Assembly (NCBI GenBank): GCA_964036315.1
Contig: OZ038500.1
Location: 53,244,782-53,308,781, forward strand
DNA from: Acanthosepion esculentum
Lineage: Eukaryota > Mollusca > Cephalopoda > Sepiida > Sepiidae
DNA length: 64,000 nt
Direction: 5' to 3'
Shown piece after piece: positions 10,587-23,529 of the stretch. Position 1 is the stretch's first letter; each line of letters starts with the position of its first letter. Both the position numbers and the translations under genes were made by a program. Under the pieces are notes generated by a model. That model did not search any database and was not told where the DNA came from. It saw only the letters and a list, made by a program, of their open reading frames with translations.

Positions 10587-11698
10587 AAAGGGAGAGTATT
10601 TTTGCCTATGGTTTTTGGTGCTCAGGTTGAAATGCCTCAATAACGACAAAGCTTTTTTTTCACCTGCCTGATGATTAGAAGTGGGTCTGGGTCAACTAAA
10701 ATCTTTCTCAGCAGGTCTGATTGATTCATTAGAATGCATCCATTAGTGGTATGGAGGAATCTACTGATCTTGCCTTCTTCATTGGTATGACTGTTGTGCA
10801 AGCTTCTTGAAGACTACATTGTCTCATGCTTCAGAAACAGATTTTTGCCTTGGAAGCCAGTTCTGTTTGTAACAGGATGTGAACCCATCATTTTATACTT
10901 CAAAAAAAATTATCTTTCACTTCAGCATCCAAATTGGTTATGGTGTTGCTATGTAATACAGGCTCAGTGGTGACAGGATGTAAGTTCAAGACTCATCTAA
11001 AGCAACATGAAGATAAAAAAAAAAATACTGATCAATCTTCTGAAATGTATTTCAGAAATACAATGTATTTCCAAAAACATGCATGGGTCATTTCTTTTTT
11101 TTTAGAATTTTTTCTAATGAGTTACAAAATGACCCCCCCCCCTTTTTTTTTCTTTTTTTAACCTTGATGATTAAACCCTTTCCCACCACCAAATAAAAAT
11201 ATCTACCTACTGTTATTCCAGACTCTTAATTTATTTTATTTTTCACTTTTTCCAAACCTGCCTCTTTTATTAAAACCTGTATATTTCAATATCCTCTTCT
11301 ATTTTTGTTCCAAAAACAAATAAATTTTGAATGTATCTTCCAACCTGCCCTTTATTTCCAAACTTAAGAGTAAGGAAAGCAACAAAATGATTGTGTTCAA
11401 TTGTTTAATCAACTCTTGAAATGATTGTGTTCAAGAAGCAAAAATAAACAGGTATTACATTACTGTGTTTATTCAAATACATTTGTGTAGGGGGTAATCA
11501 AAACTGTCTGTTGTTCCTTGAAGAGGGGGCTCATAAATACATTTTGATTTGGATTCCATTTTTGTTAATTTTTTTTTCTACTTTTGTTTTCTCCATGTCT
11601 TGACAGCATCATACAAACTGAATTGACTTTCCATAGAATGCACACTGGTTGTTTTACTTTTTTTCTCTAAGGAAAATACACCAAATTCTCATTTACAG

Positions 11699-11854
11699 GA
11701 ATGGGAAATCAGTCTTCTCACAGAAATTACTCACCTCAAAGAGGTTATGGATAACTTAGCTAAACAATCCAGTGACCCACACATCCTACCCCCAGCAAGT
11801 GAACAGGTTATTCTTGACCTGAAAGGAGCTGACAGCAATGTATGGACATTTCAG
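11699..11854 (+). CDS. MTSS1: MTSS1 homologue exon: end of I-BAR domain
   Basis: A 156-nt (52-codon) phase-0 exon, acceptor atttacag, donor CAG/gtaaaa. It begins EWEISLLTEITHLKEVMDN, aligning with vertebrate EEEISMLGEITHL, then LAKQSSDPHILPPASEQ and VILDLKGADSNVWTFQ. PPxSEQVI-DLKG marks the end of the I-BAR domain in this family; WTFQ replaces vertebrate SWSYQ just before the TPPSSPS linker. A second, pyrimidine-rich acceptor at 11650-11671 would add nine in-frame codons (ENTPNSHLQ). Alignment to vertebrate proteins favours 11699 as the main acceptor. Confidence 0.97.
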
Positions 11855-12599
11855 GTAAAAAGAAAAAAATGTTCCTTCTACTTTTCTCTCCTTTCTTTCG
11901 GTTAATGCCTAATCAATGTCTGGTCTGCTTACTTATAATTTTAAAATGTATAACATCATTCCATCATTTTTTTAAACTAACATATGGAATGGATATTGTC
12001 CAGGTGGTAAGTTACTTTTTACTTATTTACCTGTCCTGACTATATAAATCTTAGATTTCCACTCCTCTGAGGGAAATGCTCCTACAGTGTCATTTTGGAG
12101 TCCATACTCTTTTTTTTTTAGTAGGCATGTGGAACATTAACTTTTAAGAAAGTTTACTGCTATTTTTAAACATAAGTGTAGGTTTCTGATACGTTATTGT
12201 CCTTGTACTATCCATAAATTAAATACAGAATTTTCTATGGTTACTTTCTTAAATCTCTGACTAAGGACAGAAAGGACTTAGTTATTTTTTCTTCATCCCT
12301 TACAACTATTCATTATTTTGCTTAAATAAAAAAAAAATTGAGTTAAAAATTTCTCTTCAATACAAAAAAAAACAATATTTGATAGAATATTAAATCCTCT
12401 CTATCTCTCTTTCTTTTTTTTTCTTTGTTTTTTTTTTTTTTTTTCGTCTCAAAAAATAATTATCTATAAAATGTTTTATGAAGCTGAGGTGTTTGGTAGG
12501 CAAATATTTTTCCAAACACCTTAGACTACCTAGCTAGCCTAACTCTATAATACTGTAATAAAGTGTATTGTTATTGGAAACAAAGAATATACTGAAATG

Positions 12600-13060
12600 T
12601 TATGTAATATCAGTCCTCCTATATGGCAGGGAATCTTCGCACATATGGAAAAGAGATTTGACACAAAAGAAATATAGTTCTACAGAAGGATATTGAGAAT
12701 ACCATCGACTGAACATGTGATCAACAACGAAGTGTTAGAGAAAATGGAAATAGAAAGTATCATTTATACGTAGCATCAGAAAAAGGCAGTTGAAATTTCT
12801 AGGGCACATATTGAGGAAAGAGGGCTTTAAAATTTTAACACTTACAGGACGTATTGAAGGCAAGAGGAGCAGAGGAAGTACACAACCTACCTACCGAACG
12901 AGTGTGTAAATGGTTGGCAGGATATAGAAGAGATAGCAAAAAGACAAAATTTGTGAAGAACTACAAAGAAGAGGAAACTGGAGAGCTATGATCGCCCACG
13001 CCCTGATGGACGGTACATGGAAGATTGTAATAAACAGTTTCATATGCCATCATATCCAGC
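12600..13060 (+). pseudogene. LINE C-terminal fragment
   Basis: Frameshifted reading with blocks close to LLYG-E-W, LRIPSTEHV, KRQLKFLGHILRKEGF and LTGRIEGKRSRGR, then a 3' tail ctacaaagaagaggaaact, gagagctatgatcgcc. Same family as the tail array at the window start and the copy at 60.9 kb, but longer upstream. Several stops and frameshifts; inactive. Confidence 0.75.
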
Positions 13061-14071
13061 AGTTAACGATCAATTAGCTCTTCTCACGTACAAATCTTAA
13101 GTTTAAAAAGCGTGCTTCTGCTTCTGAACATATGTTTATCCAGGCATTACCTTTTAATTTCTCCTCTTTTAAAATTAAACGAATAAGCAGCTCTCTTTCA
13201 AACAGTTTTAGTTGCAATAATATTCCGTCTTAACTGACTTGAATTTTTGAAGTGGGGAGGGAACTGTCATATAATTTGTTGTCACATTCTGCTTTGAAAC
13301 AAGCAATAGTATCAAGCTTACTTCAACAATAAAATGTTCGCGTTTCTTTTCTACAGCTTCGGTTTATTTTTTTCATTGGATGCTCAGTTATTCCCCTTGG
13401 TTGAAGTTACTTACCTTGAAAGTTATAATCGCCTGAATTTTGATCACCAACACGAATAATTATTAGAACGAATTTCTAGCCCTTTCTAAATTTTTCATGA
13501 TGTCTCTTGAAAATTTTTCCATTTTCTAAGTAAGAATATAACACTTTTTTTTTTTTTTTTAAGACTTGATGATTGTTATATGGTGATATATTTTATTTCA
13601 TACCACATTTTTTTCTTTACTAATTTTAAGATTAAATATGAGATGAATAATTAGTAATAAGTCTTTGCTTAGGTAAACTCTGCCTAGTTATTTTGGAAGA
13701 GAACGATAGACATATTATGTTTATTTATTTTTATAATAATCCTTTCTTGTTCTCTAATTATCTTCTTGATGTTAAGTTGAAATTCATCAAGGAAGGCGCC
13801 ATAGTTTTTGTTAGCCCAAGACCTTTCAATCTCATCCGAGATCATCTTCAGGGATGAATTGCAAAGACAAACTTAATGTAACTAACCATTGTGGATATGA
13901 GGTTTTGTGAACAAGTGTTCTCAGTGTAATGGGTTAGCAGTGTCTTAAAATACATTTGAGTTGACTAACATTTAGCCAACATCACCTGTCCCAATGGTGT
14001 TGATTTAACACCATTTTGTAATTCTAATCGGTGGTTATCCCCCTTACACTGGGAACGCTTGTTTACAAAAT

Positions 14072-14079
14072 ACACACAC

Positions 14080-14140
<61 letters not shown>
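14072..14140. repeat. (CA)n-(GT)n-(TA)n microsatellite
   Basis: A short acacacac/gtgtgtgt self-complementary start followed by about 50 bases of TA. Confidence 0.95.
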
Positions 14141-14144
<4 letters not shown>

Positions 14145-15206
14145 GAGGGGCAATTTTTAATTCATCATTTTAATTTAAAATTAGCATAAATTAAATTTAG
14201 ATTTTCTGAGTATTAAGCAAAACTTAGCAAAAACTTTCAAGTCTTTATTTTGAATGCCATATGTAAAACTCCATTTACTATTAAAACCTCATAAAACTTC
14301 CCTCTTTCTATCTTTCATTTCCCTTATCTCATTCTTACCTTCATTTTTCTTAACCTGCTTACATTTCCTAGCTTAATTGCTACTTTCTGCACTGCTTGCT
14401 GGTTGAGATGTACCCTCCCAAAAAAGAAAAATGGTTTTAGATTATCTTGTCACTTGCTTGTATCCATTTCAACCCTCCTTTCTCTTATCCCAACTTATAC
14501 TTTTCTTTGCTTGAAAAAACCTTATCCATATTATACCTTATATATATATTTTTTATACCTGCTGTAGATGCTGTTATTTACCAAGTGTTTTTCCCTGGTC
14601 ATCCTATAAGTAACATGTTAGTGTGTAGTTTCATTTTTGTCTGTTGGAAAATTTTTCTATCAGAGAAAAAATGCACTTGGAATTTAATTTTTCAAATTAA
14701 ATTTTAAAGATCTAACTTCACATTAATTTATTTGGCAATTTTGACACTCACGGTACTCCAACAGACAGTTCAAATTGTGAGATTTGTGCGACAAACAATA
14801 AATGAAAGAATTAATTGACCAATCTTAAACTGGGAAAAAGAAATCCAACATTAGTAAATCTTTATAGCTTTTATAAAATTGAAAAGTTACTGAAATTTGT
14901 AGAAAATTGATGTTAGAACCATAGAACTTTAGTAGTGAATATGAGATTTTCTTTCTTGTAATGTTTTGCTATTTCACTTAGAAAAAAAGTAGAAAAAATT
15001 GATAGAATAAAAATTCACTTTTTTATCGGTGACTGGTTATAAATTTGAAGTTCAAAATATAACTAGATAAGTTATGAAAATCTGACTAAAAAAAAAAAAA
15101 AAAAAATAAAAATTGACCAACCAAATTTTATTTCTGTGATAGTTTTAACATTTCGAGCAGTATTATCTGTGGTATAAAAATAACTAAAATGTTTAAGAAT
15201 GAAAAT

Positions 15207-15233
15207 ACACACACACACACATATATATAAATA

Positions 15234-15276
<43 letters not shown>

Positions 15277-15277
15277 G
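15207..15277. repeat. (CA)n/(TA)n microsatellite
   Basis: Two CA runs separated by a short TA tract, then a short TA end. Confidence 0.95.
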
Positions 15278-16549
15278 ATGATTATTGTGAGTAAACTGTT
15301 AATATCTTGATGATACAAAAGAAAACTGTAAATTTGCTTAATTTTGATGGTCCAAGTGACAAAAACCTTTTGAAAGCTTCTACTGTTAAAAGTATGCTTG
15401 CTTTTATTTGCATAATTCATTGCTCTACCAGATTTTGTGTTTGGTAATAACTTACAGGATGACCTTTTTGTGTATAATCCATGTCTGTTTTTTCTGGATA
15501 TAGAAACCAAGTGATTTTTCTCTTTTTCTTTTTTTCTTTTTTTCTTTTTCTTAACCTTTTTCTATTTTTCTTTTTCATTGTTTTTTTTTTTAATTTTTTT
15601 TATCCTTTTTACTTTTTCCCCTCTTTTTTTTCTCTGTGTATGCATGGTAAAATTCTTTGATACTGTCAGTGATTGTCTTATCCTACCATTCAAAAGGATT
15701 CTAGATCAAGAACCTGTTTCTTTTTTTTTTTTTTTTTTTCTCCTTTCTTCCTCACTTATATTGAATTTTGATTTATAACTTTATTTATGTTCAAGTTTAT
15801 TTTTCTTATCTTTCATATTCTTATTTTATCTATTCTTTTTTTTTCTTTTGTTTTTTTTGTATTTTTGTTAATTGTCTGTAATTTTTTTACCTTCCCATTC
15901 AACCTTTTTAACACTTATTTTTTTTTTTTTATACAACTTTGTATCTGCAATTTGGATTTGTTTGAACTAAAAGGCACACTTGTAATTTATGGTCGGTGTG
16001 CGGTCTTTAATTGCTGTATAAAAACCTTAGCAACCAGAATAAGCAATTTAAAATCTAATCATTAACAGGTTTCTGTAACTAATGGAAATATATATCTATT
16101 TTCCACTGGTCTATAATAAACTGGCTTATTGCACTGAGTACAAAAGTAAGGTACTAAGTGCATACAGAAAGCTATATAACACTTATGGTTATTGTGAAAA
16201 ACCCATCACTTTATTTTTTAAAATGCCTGTGCATCTAATTATATAAAGCTGTAAAACCCACTTCCTGTAATCTCTTGCAAAAGAGTATAAAATTTCATAG
16301 AAAAAAAAAAGTAATAGCAGTGATTTAACAAGAATTCAAAAGGTGAGCAATTCCTACTGTTCCATGTGTAGGATGGGTAGATCTAGAACAGGACGATCAC
16401 TTTTTATCCAAATATCTTTTAGTGAAACAATCTAGCTGAATAAAGCAGTATTTGAAATTAAAAGAATTTTTAATGTAAAAATTTGTGATAAGAGGTGAGA
16501 AAACTAGAAGTCTATTGCTCTATCATATAGAGGAGGGAAATAGAAATGT

Positions 16550-16700
16550 TTTTTCAACATCTACAGGTCTATAGCCTAGTGGATTAAAGTGTCAGTTTGT
16601 GAATTTGGTGACATAGCAATCCCTGGGCCAGGCATTGTATACTTGGAAATGGGGCAAGCAATAACTTATAACTCTTGAGGCGTTATCATTATTTACATGA
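16550..16700 (+). mobile_element. tRNA-derived SINE remnant
   Basis: Tctatagcctagtggattaa has an A-box-like TAGCCTAGTGG. The following body is poorly conserved relative to other SINEs here. Low-confidence relic. Confidence 0.35.
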
Positions 16701-16729
16701 GGTCTGTTGCAATCAATTTGATACTATAT

Positions 16730-16850
16730 TGATATTATAAACAGGATCCCCCTTCTAAATTAATAACAAATCAGTATTTTTTAAGTCAGATAAATGCCAC
16801 AGCATAAGGAATGTCTACAGAATCTTAATCTACAAAAATTATTTCCAAGA
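16730..16850 (+). repeat. Dispersed repeat shared with 46.2 kb
   Basis: Cccttctaaattaataacaaatcagtattttt and tctacagaatcttaatctac match 46227-46325 (cccttctaaatcgataac, aatcaatattttttat, gtagaatgctaatctac) in the same orientation. Confidence 0.55.
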
Positions 16851-17094
16851 AAATTTTCCCTCTTTTTTTTTCTTCTTTTTTTTTTCACATCATCCTCCAG
16901 TGAGAATTTGCTGTGCAGTCATTAGAAAAACTGCACATACATGACTGATATCTGAATTTAGATACAGAGTCAGGGAGCAGCATTTTGATTGAAAGCAGAA
17001 GTGCTTACCCATAAATAATCCCACTTTTTTTTTATGGGACAATTGGAGTTCATATACTGGCCTAAGACTGTTTCTCTTTGCACTCATGCCCTTG

Positions 17095-17325
17095 AAAAAA
17101 GCATGAATTCATAACTTCTCTCTCCCTCACAGTAGGTTAAATATCAGGATAGAATATGCTCTTGGTCGCCAACTAGTCCAAGAGAAGGAAAATTCAAAAC
17201 CGTGGGGAAGACAACAGGAAAACGCATCACCATCTTGTTTCCAAGAACAGTCATAACTCTTGAGATAAAGAAAAAGGAAGCTGTGGAGAGTTACGATCAT
17301 CTACAACCTGAAAAAAAAATGCTCA
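17095..17325 (+). mobile_element. tRNA-derived SINE, 3' half
   Basis: Blocks gcatgaattcataactt, tctctccctcacag, gtcgccaactagtccaag, caaaaccgtggggaagacaa, caggaaaacgcatcaccatc and gagagttacgatcatct match the copy at 29.3 kb in order. The tRNA-like head is missing. Confidence 0.65.
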
Positions 17326-17339
17326 TACATTTTCTTTCT

Positions 17340-17500
17340 CCTACTGTTCACCCAAAGACTAAGAGCCACTCAAGGTAGAGGGTTACTGTGTGAAGTTATA
17401 TTAGCTTACAAACGGACAAGTGTTAGGAATACAGAGCTGAAATAAACTTTTAGGACCCAGAAGCCCAATCTTTAACAAGAAACAAGGGACAAATCTCTAC
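17340..17500 (+). repeat. Dispersed repeat, inverse partner at 30.3-30.6 kb
   Basis: Gccactcaaggtagagggtt, actgtgtgaagttatattagc are found reversed at 30545-30585, and other blocks (caagaaacaagggac, ggacccagaagcccaatc) recur reversed further left there. Neither copy has a recognised coding part. Confidence 0.55.
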
Positions 17501-18690
17501 TTCAAAAGACCAGGGAGGTGTGTGAGCCAGACAATAGGCAAACCTATCGACTCCTATTAAATATATTTTGGTGATATATAGGATAAATAACATTTAACCC
17601 TAGACTTGAGGAAGTTAACATTGTAGTTTTGTGGAAGCATCCTCTCATGACAGCTCTGTAGAAAACACTTACTGATTGGAACTTTGTTCTTAACAATGAA
17701 ATGTGAAGAGAATAAGAGTGATTTGACCCTGTGTACATGGCTTGGTGCGTACTTGTTAGGTGTAAACTAGTAGAACTAAGAATTGTAGCTTGTCTGAATA
17801 TTTACTATGGAAGTAGCAAAAGGCTAGCAACAATTCATTTGTGGTGAAAGGGGTTACAGGGTGGAAAATCATCACCCACAAGACTTTTCTATAAATGGTT
17901 TCCTAGTGCCTTTTCAAGGAATACTTTCATGGTAATTGTTCAGAATAACTCTTCACTATGATACTTAGACTTTATGAATTTAAGTAATAGATGGATGGTA
18001 AAGTCTCATCATTTTACAGTTGAAAAGGCTAAATGTAACTAAGTTCTATGCTAACAGTTTCTTCTAAGGCACTTCTGGCTTGCTTCCTAGTAAACTTGGA
18101 TCTTTAAAAATTTAAATGCAATGTCAATTGTTATCTTCTGTCTTATTACTTCTTGTTCTTTTATTGTCCTCTCTCCTTAATAGTAGTTTTTCTCATATTT
18201 GCTAACACTCAGTAACCTCTTGTGTTCTAGTGGCTTTATTGCCTTGCTTGGAGTGAAATGATTTTAAAAAAAGCAACAAAAAAAAAAAGCAAAAAAAAAA
18301 AAAGCTGTGTAAATGCTTTTGAACTTTATCTTGAGGACTGAGCAACTCCAGCCAAGATATATTTTTTTGTGTGTGTCTGTGTGCTTGATCTAGCTTTTAT
18401 AATGATAGGGGAATGGGTACTTTCTGGAGTGTTACAAGGAACCAACCATTTTTGCCAGCATTTTTAGTGATAATACAAATATAAGAGTCTCATTTATAAA
18501 AAAAAAGATTGGTTTCAACAAATCTGAGTTGCAGTTTTTGTATTTTTAATTTGTGTTCCTTTTCAGTTTTTATGAATGTTATGTAATTTTATTATGCTCC
18601 TTGAGTGTGTCAACAATTTTTTTATACCTCATTTCCGAAGTTTTCTTTACCTCATGTTTTGTTTCTTGTTTTATTTTTCTTTCTTATAAG

Positions 18691-18705
18691 ACTGCTAAGA
18701 ATTTG
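18691..18705 (+). CDS. MTSS1: Candidate 15-nt microexon (TAKNL) of MTSS1 homologue
   Basis: Fifteen bases, actgctaagaatttg, lie between a long polypyrimidine tract ending in cttataag and a strong donor gtgagtat. Both flanking confident exons meet in phase 0, so the microexon adds exactly five residues (Thr-Ala-Lys-Asn-Leu) between WTFQ and TPPSSPS, the junction of I-BAR domain and linker. A second donor at 18730 (gtaagt) would make a 39-nt version with an in-frame TGA. This is inferred from splice signals and phase alone; chance occurrence in a 22.6-kb intron is possible. Confidence 0.45.
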
Positions 18706-19775
18706 GTGAGTATACTTCCTTTGTGAATGGTAAGTGGTTTGCTGTTCTGCAAAACCCCAACCCTGATCATTCACTGAGTTTTAATTTTTTTTTTTTTCCT
18801 CCCTCCTGACTGGATTTGCTATCAGCATTGTCTAAACTCTCACATCGAATGCTCAATGGTGTTTGTTTGAATGTTGCTGCAGTTACCTCCCCTTGATTCT
18901 CTGGCTGGTGGCCATCTTGGAAACGGCCATGGCTAAAAAAAAAAAAAAATTCTAATTGGCTTTTTTCTCTTCATTTTAACCAAATTATCGCCAACTTACT
19001 TTCATCATTGAAAGAACATCATTTTTATTCATAAGATTCATTCTCATCACCATTTCTTTTCATTTTTTTAAAATTTAGTTGTTGAGATAGAAAAGTATTA
19101 TTTTCACTTTTTTTTTTCTTAACAGCTTCATCCCCCCTACACTCAAAAGAAAAATTAAAAATATAAGTACTTAGATTATTTTTGATCCATTTATAATTCT
19201 TTTCTTTTTTTGCTGGAACTTAAAATAATTACATTTTATAAACAGTGGTTTTGGAAAGATTTTTTAATCCTTTTTATATTAACAATTTCATGTGACTCCT
19301 TTTACATTTTTATCAACTGGTTGAAAATATCTTTTTCATGTAAATTTTATTTCTGTAAATATTAACTTTATTTCTGATATTTCAGTGTTCTTCATTTGCC
19401 TGTCATTCATTTGAAGTTATTTTATATATCTCTTTTGAAAGAAGTCAAAAGTCATCTATGTTTTATTTTTTTCTTGATGATGTCAAAGATATTTTTTTAA
19501 TTATTATTGTGGGTTGTTTGTGAAGTACTTGTGCAGTGAGAAAATATCTTCTGTTTCAACACTGGTTTCAAATAAGTTGAAATATTTAATTTCCATATTG
19601 ATTTTAAAATTATTTCATATCAAACTAGATAACCTGAACTAGATAAACAATTTTACCTTAATAATGATAAATATTTTCAGAGAATGCAAAAAAAGCTGAT
19701 CATGATGAGATGTTTAGGGGAAAAAACTTAAAGTATCATTGAGTTGCATAGTTTTCTTCCCCCACTCAACTTTTG

Positions 19776-19778
<3 letters not shown>

Positions 19779-19825
<47 letters not shown>
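19779..19825. repeat. (TA)n microsatellite
   Basis: Uninterrupted TA run. Confidence 0.95.
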
Positions 19826-19828
<3 letters not shown>

Positions 19829-21973
19829 TTTAGGCAGCAGCCCCTCTCTTATGCATGTTTCATTAAAGACAACAAAGTACTGGGATTAAGCTTTTTATTT
19901 AATTTTTCTTGTGTTCGAACAAGTGTGTTCTTTTCTGGACTTAATGTATAGAAAATGTCCACATGTTTTGTAATTCTGAGCACTTTTGGCTATACTTTTA
20001 GCAATTATCAAGGATGGTTTTATTTTTACTTTTTAAGTGGATGTATGGGTTGTGTGTATGTATCTAGAGTTATAGGGATGTTTTATTTTCCGAACACAGC
20101 ATGTTGTGGTCATGTTTGTAGTTAATATTATTGAATGTTGATAACGGCTAAAAGTATAGCCAAAAGCATGTAGAATTACAGAACATTTCGACAGTTTCTA
20201 CACACTCTATATGATGAAAATTTCTAAGTGTAAAAATCTATGGTGTAATTAGGACATAAATTATAAGAATTAGGTACTTCTAATAATGGTTCATTGCAGT
20301 TTCTTTGTATTCAAAGCTTTAAATAGAAAAAGAGACCTAGAGAAAGTTTTTATTTTTTTTGTAAGATGCTAAATTGGTAAAAAAAAAAAAAATACTGAAA
20401 GTGCCTATTTGCTATCTAGATTTTTGTATTTCTCCTTGGTAGAAGAAAGCCTTAAGATAATTTAGCTGTACATTTATTTGGTAAGATAAAATATCATGTG
20501 ACTTCATATGTTCATCAGTTATGCAATCTGAGCTTACTTTTTAATATTAAAATTTTCTGATGTTTATAGAGGGTGTTACACAACATCAATCAGTGACTGT
20601 TATTAGGAAGTGGAGAGACCAGGCTGCTAATACATTGTTTTGATTTTTGCTTTCTTTAGTTATTTTAATGATTTAAAATCAAAATTCTTTGTATTACTAG
20701 TTAATTATTAAGCTAAAGAGCCAAGATGACTCAAGCTAAAAATATAACCAATGCAATTGCAAAATAATTTAAGTGTTGTCATCATTATTTTTATTGTATG
20801 GTTAAGCTAGTCATAACTTGTTTCATTTTCTCGTGCAAGGTTTTTTTTTTTTCTGACAACAATGAGTTCATTTTAATGTTTCTTATTTTTTAAATTTTAT
20901 TAATGTTAAATGCAAAAGATTGTACCTTCCAGTGTTTTTTGGGGGGATTTTTTTACATTTTATTTTTTCACTGTTCAATGACTTGATATACACCCATTAC
21001 ATTATGTTTTGAGAAGTTTCTATTTAACAATCTCAAGTCCTTTTTCTCTTAAAAGGAAGTGTATTGATCCACGTGTTGTTTCTGATGCTAAAAAAAGATG
21101 TTTCTTTGAATGTGTGTGTGTGTGTCTGTATATCTGAAGACTCGTGTACTTGTTACTGCTCTGTTAGTATGCAAAGGAATTAGTTGTTAGTGCATTACCT
21201 TGCTTTGTAAGCATGTCTCTTAACCCAGGTGTCTTCCCTCCTTTCGTATGCACATAATTTAAGGAAGTTGTTGACAAGATGGGTACAAAAGTAGTTGTTA
21301 AATCTTGAGTTTATCTGACTGTAATGCAATATTGTGTGAATGGGGAAATAATGGATTTAATCAAATGAAGTGGCTACTGAGAATAAGTTCTGATAAATAA
21401 TATGGTACAAAAAGTCTTTAATCTTTTTTATTTTTTTTTTTATTTATTTATTTTTTTTATCTTGCTAGTGGAGTTGTACAATAGGCTCTCCAAAAAAGAA
21501 AATCTTTTCTTTTTTTTTTTTCTTTTTTTTTTTTTAATATGATTAAAATTAAATACTCTAGATCATGGATATTAAAAATAAAAAAATACCTTTTATTAAA
21601 TTTTTAAAAAGTTAATGGGAAGGGGCACATAAATTGCTCGTATGATCTGATTTCCTAAATTAAAAAAAAATTGAGTGTATAATTGATAGTAATATATGAA
21701 AAAAGAACTCCAGGTTACAAATTTCAAAATTAAACTTCTTTTTTTTTTTTTTTTTTAAAGAAATCATGTTGCATGAGTGTATTTTTGATTCCACAAGAGG
21801 GGATCAATTTAGAATTAATTTACATAGCAAACCTGACCCTCCATTAACTTTTTTAATTTTTTTTTTTTAATTTAATAGAAGAAAAAAAGATTTCTTATAT
21901 TTATCTGGAGGGTTTAATCTATAGTAATATTAAAAAAAAAATTTGAAAGAGAAATGATTATTTTTGGTCACAG

Positions 21974-22012
21974 TGCCATTGTACAACGCCATCAAAAAGG
22001 TTGGAAGGAACT
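21974..22012 (+). CDS. Weak candidate 39-nt cassette exon of MTSS1 homologue
   Basis: A 39-nt open stretch (13 codons, CHCTTPSKRLEGT) lies between ggtcacag and gtaaga in the same phase-0 intron as the microexon. It would fit without a frameshift between the I-BAR and linker exons. Its polypyrimidine tract is short and there is no family similarity that I recognise, so it may be chance. Confidence 0.15.
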
Positions 22013-23204
22013 GTAAGAATTTTTCTGTGTATTTGTAAAAAATAAATGTAATTTTATGAATAAAGTAGTAAATATCTCTATTAGTTTCCTGAAAATAAAA
22101 ATAAATTATACTTTCTCCAAAGTTTTGAATCTATGATAATTGAAGTTTTAATTGCATTAAAAATATGAATTAAATATTCATTTTTTTCCACCAGCTTAAA
22201 AAAAAAAATTTTTTTTTTTACTTACTCAAATTTCTAATTTTAAAGATTTTATTTATGACACCACATTAGTCATATCTGAAATAAAGTTAAAATTAAATTA
22301 TCTCACTTTTTCATAAAAAGTACAAACATACCTATAGTACTTTTTCATTTTATTTTTTAAACACATTTTGATGAAATAAATACCTCATTACTTTGAATTA
22401 ACAGATGACACTATTGCTGTAAGTAATGGATTTTTTCTGAAATGATGAGAAGCAATGTGGTAGTTATTTTCAGCTTTTAACATATGCAAGTATAGGACTT
22501 AAATTTCTGATAACACTGCAAAATCTACTTGAATAGTTAGGATAATAATTTTCACTATTTGCTAACTTTTTGAAAGCTTTCACTTTCTAACAGGACAGCC
22601 AATATTAAAAGCTAGAATATATGTACAGATTTTAACCCATTAAATTAATTTCCATAAAACGAAAAATGGAATCTGTCAAGTTACGTCCCTTTACACCTGT
22701 ATCTGTTGTGATAGCCTAAAAAAACTAGATGCTATGTCACGCATAGAAAAAATATTTAAGGACTGTGAGTAATTTTCAGTTCCAAATCTTATTTAGAAAA
22801 CTGAACTCTTCCTTTGTGTTTTTGATTTCAACACATTTTGGTTGATTTTTTCCTACAACTTTTGTCAAGTGTGAAAACTTCCATAATATTAAGAAACTGT
22901 TAGGATGTCTGGTAAAAATTAACAAAGATGAGAAAATCACTTTAAAAAAAAAATGAATGTCCAAGATCAGGCAATATATGATCTTTCCTCATAAAACTAC
23001 TGGTATAACAATGTGGGACATTTAAAACGAAAGTGATAGAAAGCCGAGTAGGCTAGGTTATGCATCTAGATACACTGAATGTCAAATATTTAATCATCCC
23101 CGTATTATTAACATTTCTCGATGTAAGATTATAACCAGCATTTGTTGTATTTCTTGCCCCACCTCTAATTGAGATATATAAATTTTCAGATAGAATATAT
23201 CTAT

Positions 23205-23529
23205 AAAAGGACAATATGAATAAAAACAAAAGGAAAACGTAGTCGACACATTTCATCTTCTGAGGACATTATCAAGGTAAATGCAAGGATTTTATTTTGT
23301 ATAGAAGTATTTATATACAAGAGCAAAAATGTTATTTGTCTTTTGTTTGTTTTTTTTTAGCTAACCTGATGAATACTTATAAGTGTTGTTAAATTTTAAA
23401 ATTTTGGAAAAACAAAAAATTTTTCTTCTTGTATATAAATACTTGTTACAAAATAAATTCCTTGTATTTGCCTTGATAAAGTTCCTCAGAGGATGAAATA
23501 TGTTAACTAACCTTTTCTTTTGTCATTAT

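Larger units (their letters stand above)
8005..11698. other. Intron between I-BAR exons 2 and 3 of the window
   Basis: A 3.7-kb phase-0 intron. It holds a TTAA-flanked MITE (9024-9335), a minus-strand LINE C-terminal fragment (9455-9930), a copy of the empty MITE target (10088-10140) and a hairpin enclosing a tRNA-like SINE (10398-10586). The rest is AT-rich with homopolymer runs. Confidence 0.8.

Noticed and set aside
15578..16065. Two Phe-rich open frames suggesting membrane proteins
   Set aside because: Products of long T runs in the intron.
18691..18729. 39-nt version of the microexon using the second donor
   Set aside because: It contains an in-frame TGA, so it cannot be a coding cassette; kept only as a possible unproductive isoform.
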